64,000 nt of DNA from Gilliamella sp. App6-5 (GTDB lineage Bacteria > Pseudomonadota > Gammaproteobacteria > Enterobacterales > Orbaceae), in assembly GCF_001690525.1 (NCBI RefSeq), contig NZ_LZGT01000041.1, positions 62,001 to 126,000 on the forward strand, given 5' to 3'. The position numbers and the translations under genes were made by a program. Positions 57,328 to 64,000 of the stretch are shown here, in pieces. The number at the start of each line of letters is the position of its first letter. Positions within the stretch are counted from its first letter, which is position 1. The notes beneath the pieces are model-generated. The model did no database searches. It saw nothing but the letters and a program-made list of their open reading frames with translations, and was not told where the DNA came from.

Positions 57328-57611
57328 ATCAAAGTTCGCACTCACAACAAAGTAATAAAAGCATCATTGGCTGTAGTTGAAGACCTACCAGATATTACGC
57401 AAATTAAGGAACCGCATGTGATAACTGGTTGGTCAGCGTCTATAAATAGCCAGATTATTGAATTAAATAATGCTTTTTATCAGATGACAAGCGGATAATT
57501 AAAAAAACCATTCGCAAAATGGTGATTGTTAACTCAGCATTAATCGTACTTAAAGTGCGGAAATCTGGCGACACAAATTCTATAGAATATAGAAGGGCAG
57601 GACGACGGTAA
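57328..57611 (+). pseudogene. Decayed HK97-gp10-like (tail completion/neck) gene
   Basis: Between chaperone and tape measure lie 391 bases with only fragments. One frame, closed at both ends by stops (57325 and 57496), reads KVRTHNKVIKASLAVVEDLP, then ITQIKEPHVITGWSASINSQ and IIELNNAFYQM. The pattern (V..L...TG..A....SIN....I.NN..Y) resembles HK97 gp10/lambda Z-type head-tail connection proteins. A second frame, 57519-57611, reads MVIVNSALIVLKVRKSGDT and NSIEYRRAGRR. No intact copy is visible in the window. Confidence 0.5.
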
Positions 57612-57683
57612 CTCTCAGCAGTTTTCTGATGGTTTTATTTCAAAAGCACTTATTATTTTTCAGAAGTGAATTAAGGAGTTAAT

Positions 57684-60600
57684 ATGCCACGTGAAGCAAC
57701 TGTTATCACGGTATCTGATAACATAGCAAATTCAATAGCAAAAAAATTAGATAGCATTGCTTCTTCATCAGAAAGGGCTCAAAAAAATCTTGAGTTAATG
57801 AAGAAAATGCTAAAAAGCTTTAATAATGATCCATTTAAAAAATATTTTAATTCGATCCATACGTTTACTGAATCCATAAAATTAGCAGTAAGCGAAACAA
57901 CAACATTCAAAAACGCATTTAATGAAATAAATAATACACTTGAACGAGCTTTAACGATTAATATTGCTTATGCTAACCAATTGAAAGAAGCTATAAACAA
58001 TTATCAAAACTTTACAGTGCAACTTGAAACTACGTCAGTTGTTGCACAAAATTTTGGTTTTATACTGAAAACATTATTCAGTTTTATAAGTATTGAGGCA
58101 ATTGCAGTTGCTATTTCATTATTAACTGATTTTAAAACGTGTTTAGATGATACGATAGATTCTGCTAAAGAAACTTATTCAAGTTTCGAAATAACGGCAG
58201 AAAGCTTTTTAACTAATGCAATTGCGCTGAAGGAACTTGGTTATAACATAACACAACAGTTAACATACACTGAAGCATTAAATAATGCTTTAGCTACATT
58301 AGCAATAACAGGAGCTTTTGCAGCATCTGAGATAAATGCTTTTCAAAGCGCCTTAATGTTAGCAATGTTGTCAGGACAAGAGTTAAACTCTATTATAAAT
58401 AATAGTAATCAAGAAACAGGCGATTTAGCCGAACAACTCAATGTTACAACAGATAAGCTTGTAGATGCTGGTGAAAAAGGGAAAATTACAACTGATGTGA
58501 TTTTTCAGTCCTTATCGAATTGCTTTGATATGTTCACGCAGAAAGCTGATGATATACCTAACCGGTTGCTAGGTGCTTTTACAAACCTAACAGCAGGTAT
58601 TCAGGAATACATTTTTGAAACGGATAACGCAATTGGTGCTAACAATAAAATAGCTCAAGCAATTCAATGGTTTTCTGATAATGTAAAAAATACCTCAGCG
58701 GCGCTGGCTGTTCTTGATGCTGGATATATCGCTGCAACTGTATATCACGCCTTATTTGTAAAATCTGTTGAAATGGGAGGGAAAAGTGTATCAAAAGCTA
58801 CTGCAACAATAATGCGATTAAATCTTGCATTAATTGCCAATCCTATTGGTGCAATAATTTTGGCGATCACAGCCGTTATTGCTGCCTTAACATTATTTTC
58901 GGATGAAATTAAGCTTACAGAAGATGGCACAATATCGTTAAAGGACGTCGCTATAACGGTATGGGGTAATATTAAAGAGGCGGCTTCAACAGCGATCGAA
59001 TGGATCGGCGGTATGTGGGATGGGTTCGTAAACTCGGTGAATAATGCTTTCAAAGGCATGCAGGTCACGGTTAACGACGTATTTAAAGCAATTATTGACG
59101 CATCGAAAATGTACTTTAATACGATTGTTAGATTGATAATGTCGGTAGCAACAATAGGATCATTTGCTTTTAATAATCTTGGTGATGCATGGGAGATTGT
59201 CTGGAAAGGCATAGCAAATTTTACTGGGGATATTATTGCTGGCATTCTCAATTTATGGCAACCTCTCTTTCGTGAGTTTGCATCAGTGCTGTCGTATTTT
59301 GATAAAGATGCAGGAAAAGCACTCCTCGAAAAGATTGATTCAATGACGATAAAATTTAACAAATTTGAATTAGGTTCATCGGCTGAAAGAGGGTTAAACA
59401 AGCTTAAAGATGATCTCGAAAAAGTGTCTAAAACAGATTATGTAATTAGAATTGGTGGTTTTTTAAAAGAAGGATACAATAGCATCCTCGAACAAACAGA
59501 AAAAAGAAAATCTGCCGAAGAAACCGCAATGAATCCGTTGCCACCAGAGAATGATACCTCAAAGATTGTAAAGGGAGTGACCCCGTTAACACAAGAGCAC
59601 GATAAACTGCTTAACTCATTAAAACCAATACAAGGTGCGCTGCAAGAGTATAGCAAGAGCTTAAGTGAATTAACTGCTATGTATAAGGAGGGATCAATTA
59701 CAGCCAGCCAATATAATGAATATACCACCTTGCTTACCAATAAATATGAAGAATCAATAGATCCGCTTGGCCATTATAACAAAGAGTTAGATAAGCAGTG
59801 GAATTTAATGAAACTTTCATCAGAGCAGCGAGCCATAGAAAACGAACTCTATCGCGTTAGTCAAGATATGGTGAGCAGAGGCTTGGTGCTTTCTCAAGTA
59901 CAAAATGATGAGTTAAGAAAGAAAATAGCTCTTAATGAAAATTATGTAAGAATTCTTTCTATTAAAGATTCTCTTGAAAGTAACTCTCAGCTCAGAAAAG
60001 ATCAAAATTTTGCTGATTTAGTTAGTGCACTGATTGAGTTAAAAGATAGTGAAAATTATGGATATAATGATTTAATTAATGCGCTCAATTCTGAGAGTGC
60101 AAGCCCATTTGCTGGTATGTTCGAAGGCTCATGGGTGCTAATGAGTGAGCAAATCTCACAATTCCAAAAGATGTATGAGCAAATAAATGAATTAACAGAG
60201 AAGTTTAACTTGGATCAATCAATGGCGGCATCGTTAAGAGCGCAAGTTTGGGCTAAACAAAATGAATTTATTTTAAATCAGGCTAATAAATTTTTCGAAC
60301 AACTGGCGCAGATGCAGAACTCCAACAATGTGGCAATGGCAAGAATAGGTAAAGCTGCAGCGATTGCACAAGCAGTTATTAACACGTATCAAGCAGCAAA
60401 CGCTGCATATGCTGCTATGGCAGGAATTCCGTATGTCGGACCCGCGTTAGGTGCAGCAGCAGCGGCAATGGCAATTGCTACAGGGATGGCTAACGTTTCA
60501 GCGATGCGTTCTCAGTCAACTGGGTTTATGACAGGTGGATACACTGGCAATATAGCACGAAATCAGATTGCTGGCGTCGTTCATGGTCAAGAGTTTGTGA

Positions 60601-60881
60601 TGAATGCAGCAGCAACTCAGCGGATTGGTGTCGATAATCTGGAGGCATTGCAACGAGGCGATATAAATGGCTTACAGCGTCCACAAGTAGTTAATAACTA
60701 TTCACAATCAACAACACAAGAAAACACACCTCAGACGGTGTCACCAACCATTAATATTGCACTTGTGAGTGATTACGAGTCGGCGGAGCAATGGTTAGCA
60801 ACACAGGAGGGGGTTAAGCGAGTTATGCAAATAAATAGAGACAATGGGGAGGAGTTAGCGATGATTGTTAATGCATCCTAA
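57684..60881 (+). CDS. Tail tape measure protein
   Basis: This 1065-residue protein has the tape-measure layout: helical N-terminal region (about residues 1-120), TMP N-terminal domain with QSALMLAMLSGQELNSIIN, hydrophobic segments (FSFISIEAIAVAISLLTDF; ALIANPIGAIILAITAVIAALTLF), a long coiled-coil middle (residues 600-900) and the C-terminus AAAIAQAVINTYQAANAAYAA, GGYTGNIARNQIAGVVHGQEFVMNAAATQRIGVDNLEALQRG. Start follows AAGGAG. The length predicts a tail of roughly 150 nm by the usual 1.5 angstrom-per-residue rule. The frame is intact. Confidence 0.94.
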   Translation: MPREATVITVSDNIANSIAKKLDSIASSSERAQKNLELMKKMLKSFNNDPFKKYFNSIHTFTESIKLAVSETTTFKNAFNEINNTLERALTINIAYANQLKEAINNYQNFTVQLETTSVVAQNFGFILKTLFSFISIEAIAVAISLLTDFKTCLDDTIDSAKETYSSFEITAESFLTNAIALKELGYNITQQLTYTEALNNALATLAITGAFAASEINAFQSALMLAMLSGQELNSIINNSNQETGDLAEQLNVTTDKLVDAGEKGKITTDVIFQSLSNCFDMFTQKADDIPNRLLGAFTNLTAGIQEYIFETDNAIGANNKIAQAIQWFSDNVKNTSAALAVLDAGYIAATVYHALFVKSVEMGGKSVSKATATIMRLNLALIANPIGAIILAITAVIAALTLFSDEIKLTEDGTISLKDVAITVWGNIKEAASTAIEWIGGMWDGFVNSVNNAFKGMQVTVNDVFKAIIDASKMYFNTIVRLIMSVATIGSFAFNNLGDAWEIVWKGIANFTGDIIAGILNLWQPLFREFASVLSYFDKDAGKALLEKIDSMTIKFNKFELGSSAERGLNKLKDDLEKVSKTDYVIRIGGFLKEGYNSILEQTEKRKSAEETAMNPLPPENDTSKIVKGVTPLTQEHDKLLNSLKPIQGALQEYSKSLSELTAMYKEGSITASQYNEYTTLLTNKYEESIDPLGHYNKELDKQWNLMKLSSEQRAIENELYRVSQDMVSRGLVLSQVQNDELRKKIALNENYVRILSIKDSLESNSQLRKDQNFADLVSALIELKDSENYGYNDLINALNSESASPFAGMFEGSWVLMSEQISQFQKMYEQINELTEKFNLDQSMAASLRAQVWAKQNEFILNQANKFFEQLAQMQNSNNVAMARIGKAAAIAQAVINTYQAANAAYAAMAGIPYVGPALGAAAAAMAIATGMANVSAMRSQSTGFMTGGYTGNIARNQIAGVVHGQEFVMNAAATQRIGVDNLEALQRGDINGLQRPQVVNNYSQSTTQENTPQTVSPTINIALVSDYESAEQWLATQEGVKRVMQINRDNGEELAMIVNAS

Positions 60882-61001
60882 ATATCTAAGATATCTAACT
60901 AGTTCTTGATGCGTGTAACATTACAAAAATATGTTGATTGTTGTTAACGGAGTATAAAAAATCTAATGTAGATATACATACAATAGAAAATTGATTCTAA
61001 C

Positions 61002-61024
61002 GCTCGCAATTGCGGGCTTTTTTT
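61002..61024 (+). terminator. Terminator after the tape measure gene
   Basis: GCTCGC/GCGGGC (one G-U) with loop AATT, followed by seven T residues. It is another internal terminator of the tail region. Confidence 0.8.
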
Positions 61025-61045
61025 ATGTCTAAAATTGAGGTGGAA

Positions 61046-62230
61046 ATGCCAAATATTATTGCTGAACAGCCAATCGAAGGAATAACAGAGAGTTTTGAAT
61101 GGCTCACTGATATTATCGAGTCAAGAGACGGTCGAGAACATAGAATAATGTTGCGTTCTTTACCTAGAGTAATGTTAGATTATTCATTTATAGCGCACCC
61201 GCACAATAGAAATCGTTATCTTGATTTGCTACGTAATAATTTAACCAGCACTTGGTTGATTCCAGAATGGTTAAGGGCTGTTTACATTGGTCGAATTAAT
61301 CAGGGAACAACCCTAGTCAGAAATTATTTTGACAATCATGTTGATGATAACTTGCTGATTTATCAGGATAGCAAAAAAAATGAAGTTGTTACATGGTTAA
61401 AATCATCAGAAATTAAATCATTAGAGTTTGTGTTCCATGCAGAGCGTCAATTAAAACCTGATTTTGTTTTTGAAGAACCGCCGAATGAGAAAAAGGAAGC
61501 GATAAGCCCTGTAATCAATAATTATAAAGCTGCCTATTTATTGCCATTAAGAGAATGTTATTTGAATAGCTCTAAGTATAAAACATCGGGTTTTGATGCT
61601 CAGTTTGATGTAACCATCGAGTTGATCGAACAACCAGACTATCATAGCAAAATAATTAAAAAACAGACTTACCTTGGCATCGAGGTACTTCATAATAATT
61701 ATGGCACTAACGAATCAATATTAAATAAAGATATTGATATTGTTGATTATGATGTTGGTAAAATCACTAGAATTGAACGATGGGAGCGATCAAAATTATC
61801 AAGGTCTATTAAATTTTATCTTGATGGGTTTGATGAGATAAAAAAATTTAAGGAGTTTATTTATCGAAGGGAGGGTAGGGTTAAACCATTTTGGTTATGT
61901 GATGGCGATGTAAATATATATGGTGGAAAGGTTCGTGGCAATCAGATTGTTATTCGTAATGGTCATTACAATGATTTACCATCATTTAAATATTTATCAT
62001 TATTTCACGACAATGCTGTCTCTTATGCAAAAATAATTAGCATAAGCAATGATTTACATGGTAAAACAATAATTGTTATCGACAGAATTATCGAACAGCC
62101 AGTCAATAAAATCAGTTGCCTAACGCTTTGTAGGTTTGATACAGACCGGGTGCAAATTGAATACGGTACAAATCAACAAGCACAATCAGATATTCAAGTA
62201 ATAGAGGTTTTTGATGATCAATATTTTTAA
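61046..62230 (+). CDS. Phage tail protein upstream of the BR0599-type protein
   Basis: I start at ATG 61046 (MPNIIAEQPIEGITESFEW), five bases after GAGG; ATG 61025 and TTG 61010 are further upstream. The 394-residue protein has FEWLTDIIESRDGREHRIMLRSLPRVMLDYSF at the N-terminus, resembling the W.T.....DG.EQR..LR..PR motif of siphophage tail proteins that precede BR0599-family genes. The C-terminal half (RIERWERSKLSRSIKFYLDGFDEIKKFKEFIYRREGRVKPFWL) is also typical of that group. Its exact role is unknown, probably at the tail tip. It overlaps the next gene by 17 bases. Confidence 0.72.
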   Translation: MPNIIAEQPIEGITESFEWLTDIIESRDGREHRIMLRSLPRVMLDYSFIAHPHNRNRYLDLLRNNLTSTWLIPEWLRAVYIGRINQGTTLVRNYFDNHVDDNLLIYQDSKKNEVVTWLKSSEIKSLEFVFHAERQLKPDFVFEEPPNEKKEAISPVINNYKAAYLLPLRECYLNSSKYKTSGFDAQFDVTIELIEQPDYHSKIIKKQTYLGIEVLHNNYGTNESILNKDIDIVDYDVGKITRIERWERSKLSRSIKFYLDGFDEIKKFKEFIYRREGRVKPFWLCDGDVNIYGGKVRGNQIVIRNGHYNDLPSFKYLSLFHDNAVSYAKIISISNDLHGKTIIVIDRIIEQPVNKISCLTLCRFDTDRVQIEYGTNQQAQSDIQVIEVFDDQYF

Positions 62231-62999
62231 ACAATCGGAATTGTATGTTTTTAATGATGGTTTAAACACTTATCGTTATACGAGTGGTATGCGTGAGTTA
62301 AATATCGACAACAATATTTATATTAAAGAATCAATTAATCGAAGTGCAATAAAGCGTGATGCATCTTTATCTAAAAACAAAATCACTATAACTATGCCAA
62401 TTACTAATGAGATTGTGCAGCAATGGATAACACCAGATATAACAAAATACCTGCTAGTTGATATTTATACATTAGATAAAAAAAATTTGGTCACGATGGC
62501 TTGGAGTGGTCGGCTAACTCAAACCTCCACATCAGATAAAGACATGACAATGACGTTCGAGTTGCTAATTACAAGAGCTGGACAAACGGGCGTAAATGAT
62601 AAAGTCCAGCGAAACTGTCGGTATTCCCTATATGGTGAACGATGTGGGTTAAATCGTGATGATTTTAAAATAACAGGTAATGTCACGTCTTATAAAAATG
62701 ATGTGATAACTGTTGTGTTTGAAAAAGAGGTTCCGAATGGATATTTCATTGGCGGAATAGTACAAACACCACAAGGAGAGCAAACATTTATTAAAGAACA
62801 TAGTGAAAATTCAATCACTTTATTTAGAAAAAATCAACAGCTTGTAGATAATCTAAGTAAAGGCATTGCATCAGTTATTCTCTATAAGGGATGTTTAAGA
62901 ACCCTTGATTCTTGCAATACGTTTAATAACACACTTAATTACGGTGGATTTCCATACCTTCCTTTGGAGCCGCTAAATAGTGGCAATTCCATTGTTTGA
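62214..62999 (+). CDS. Phage BR0599-family tail protein
   Basis: This 261-residue protein starts MINIFKQSELYVFNDGLNTYRYTSG at ATG 62214 with GAGG six bases upstream. It carries the cysteine-rich signature QRNCRYSLYGERCGLNRDDF and the C-terminal block LRTLDSCNTFNNTLNYGGFPYLP characteristic of phage BR0599 (DUF2163) tail proteins, which sit between the tape measure and the tip protein. The four cysteines may bind an iron-sulfur cluster, as in lambda gpL-like tip proteins; that is inference from the family's position. Confidence 0.85.
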   Translation: MINIFKQSELYVFNDGLNTYRYTSGMRELNIDNNIYIKESINRSAIKRDASLSKNKITITMPITNEIVQQWITPDITKYLLVDIYTLDKKNLVTMAWSGRLTQTSTSDKDMTMTFELLITRAGQTGVNDKVQRNCRYSLYGERCGLNRDDFKITGNVTSYKNDVITVVFEKEVPNGYFIGGIVQTPQGEQTFIKEHSENSITLFRKNQQLVDNLSKGIASVILYKGCLRTLDSCNTFNNTLNYGGFPYLPLEPLNSGNSIV

Positions 63000-63011
63000 A
63001 AAGGAGGTTTT

Positions 63012-63251
63012 ATGTTTGCATTAGTTGCAGCATTGGTTGCTGTTGTTGTTGGTTTAATTGTTGGTGTGGTTGGATCGCACGGTAAAAAAAACCAACAAAA
63101 AATAGAAGCGGATGAGTTTAAAACTGGTACTTCAACCGAAGGGACAGAGATACCAATTGTTTTTGGCACAGTTAAAATAACAAATCCAATTTACACTTGG
63201 GTAGGTGATAAATCGCTTAAAGCTATTAGAAAGAAAGGCGGTAAAAAATAA
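63012..63251 (+). CDS. Small tail-tip-associated protein
   Basis: This 79-residue protein begins with a hydrophobic helix (FALVAALVAVVVGLIVGVVG) and then EADEFKTGTSTEGTEIPIVFGTVKITNPIYTWVGDKSLKAIRKKGGKK. The P.VFGT..I..P...W.GD....I..KGGKK pattern resembles the N-terminal region of J-type tip proteins. Strong AAAGGAGG precedes the ATG. Its stop overlaps the next start (TAATG). Confidence 0.72.
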   Translation: MFALVAALVAVVVGLIVGVVGSHGKKNQQKIEADEFKTGTSTEGTEIPIVFGTVKITNPIYTWVGDKSLKAIRKKGGKK

Positions 63252-63469
63252 TGAAGTTAATTGTTAAGCGTGAAGATCTAATTGCAGCACGACAATGTAG
63301 TTCAGGTGGAAGAGCTTTTTTTAAACGTCATGGATTAGATTGGTCCGATTTTTTGAAAAATGGTATTGATGCTGAAATTTTAATAAAAATTAATGACGTA
63401 ATGGCAAATCAAGTAATAGAACAAGCTAGGCGGAGAATATGGGCGGAAGCAAAAAGAAACAAACAGTAG
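63251..63469 (+). CDS. Small tail-module protein of unknown function
   Basis: This 72-residue basic protein, MKLIVKREDLIAARQCSSGG... ends ARRRIWAEAKRNKQ. It is coupled to the upstream gene by TAATG and overlaps the tip protein start by 31 bases. Similar small proteins sit before the tip gene in related phages, from memory of gene order; no domain is recognised. Confidence 0.65.
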   Translation: MKLIVKREDLIAARQCSSGGRAFFKRHGLDWSDFLKNGIDAEILIKINDVMANQVIEQARRRIWAEAKRNKQ

Positions 63470-64000
63470 GTTACAAATATTACGCTGGTACTAGTATGAT
63501 CTTTTGCCAAGGTACGATTGATAAATTGATTAATATCAGCGTAGCAGACAGAATTGCATGGAAAGGATCGTTGCAAGATGGGACGTTATTTGTTGATAAA
63601 CCATCTCTTTTCGGTGGAGAATCTAGAGAGGGTGGCGTATCTGGAAGCGTTGATGTTTATTCAGGTCATGATAAACATAGCCGGAATAGCTACCTAGCTA
63701 GCAAGATTTCGCAAATTGTACCGGCGTATCGTTATGTTGCTGGTGCAGTTTTCAAGCATTTTTATTGGGGAAACAATCCGTATTTAAAAGATATAGCGGT
63801 TGTTGTACAACGCATACATTATCAAGATGCAAAAAAAACACCTCAATGGTATAACGAAAAAGCTGAAATTAGATCTGAAGGCGGACTAGGTAACACAGCG
63901 ATACATTTTATTTTAGACACATCTAATAGCATGAGTGGGTCACGCATTACTGCACTAAAAACAGCAATGAAACGAGCAATTAATAATCTTGAAACTTCTA
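63439..64000 (+). CDS. J-like tail tip protein with a von Willebrand A domain (partial, runs off the window)
   Basis: The frame starts at ATG 63439 (GGAG three bases upstream) and is open to the edge, 187 codons. MGGSKKKQTVGYKYYAGTSM, IFCQGTIDKLINISVADRIAWKG, FGGESREGGVSGSVDVYSG and FKHFYWGNNPYLKDIAVVVQRI match the N-terminus of lambda-J/tip-attachment homologues. From about residue 153 the sequence becomes NTAIHFILDTSNSMSGSRIT and ALKTAMKRAINNLE, a vWA domain with the metal-binding DxSxS motif, inserted where J homologues usually continue with an NPAHI-type segment. The remainder is outside the window. Confidence 0.82.
   Translation, partial: MGGSKKKQTVGYKYYAGTSMIFCQGTIDKLINISVADRIAWKGSLQDGTLFVDKPSLFGGESREGGVSGSVDVYSGHDKHSRNSYLASKISQIVPAYRYVAGAVFKHFYWGNNPYLKDIAVVVQRIHYQDAKKTPQWYNEKAEIRSEGGLGNTAIHFILDTSNSMSGSRITALKTAMKRAINNLETS

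Noticed and set aside
58745-59401. 218-codon minus-strand frame inside the tape measure gene
   Set aside because: Shadow of the coding strand; the plus frame carries all recognised tape-measure motifs.

Overview
The window is AT-rich chromosomal DNA from a gammaproteobacterium. Gene order and protein sequences are enterobacterial-like: initiator tRNA-rimP-nusA-infB-rbfA-truB, glmUS, mtlADR, opgGH, ppdA-ppdB-ygdB-ppdC, and a trp operon with trpGD and trpCF fusions. Low GC, short intergenic regions, a GH3 beta-glucosidase, mannitol uptake and an aspartate:alanine/aspartate decarboxylase pair fit an Orbaceae gut symbiont (Gilliamella-like). The genus is inferred from overall character, not proven.

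Layout. 1-10.3 kb: 3' part of epmA, osmoregulated periplasmic glucan synthesis (lipoprotein-opgG-opgH), yecH, RNase II, esterase ybfF and a four-gene minor pseudopilin operon. 10.6-16.8 kb: dapD, yajQ, bglX, yqfB and the nfeD-qmcA pair. 17.0-23.9 kb: a complete trp operon with a TrpR-like operator, a leader peptide with tandem Trp codons and an attenuator. 24.1-30.4 kb: initiator tRNA and translation/transcription factors. 31-35 kb: mannitol operon with two perfect CRP-type sites. 35-41 kb: glmS, glmU, hemG, typA. 41.07-42.47 kb: a decayed IS1182-like element inserted in the typA terminator and flanked by direct copies of the terminator hairpin. 42.5-49.5 kb: formate-THF ligase with an RnfB-like ferredoxin, sohB, and the AspT/AspD aspartate-to-alanine system.

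49.8-64.0 kb: a phage-derived island that runs past the window. It holds a LexA-like CI repressor with five matching operators on both sides of it, an untranslated structured leader, small unknown genes, a full lysis cassette (holin, M15 endolysin, Rz, overlapping Rz1), and an intact long flexible tail module (tube, G and a -1 frameshifted GT chaperone, tape measure, tip-proximal proteins and the start of a J-like tip protein carrying a von Willebrand A domain). No integrase, replication, terminase, portal or capsid gene is visible. The non-tail, non-lysis genes (KilA-N protein, HK97-gp10-like protein, restriction-like fragment, a small ORF that lost its start) are broken. This is what an F-type-pyocin-like tailocin locus looks like, although simple prophage decay, or head genes beyond the right edge, remain possible.

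A 42-nt intergenic repeat with a GTTTCAGGAAAC core occurs at four sites (15.9, 29.5, 34.9 and 39.0 kb) and is not explained by any annotated feature.
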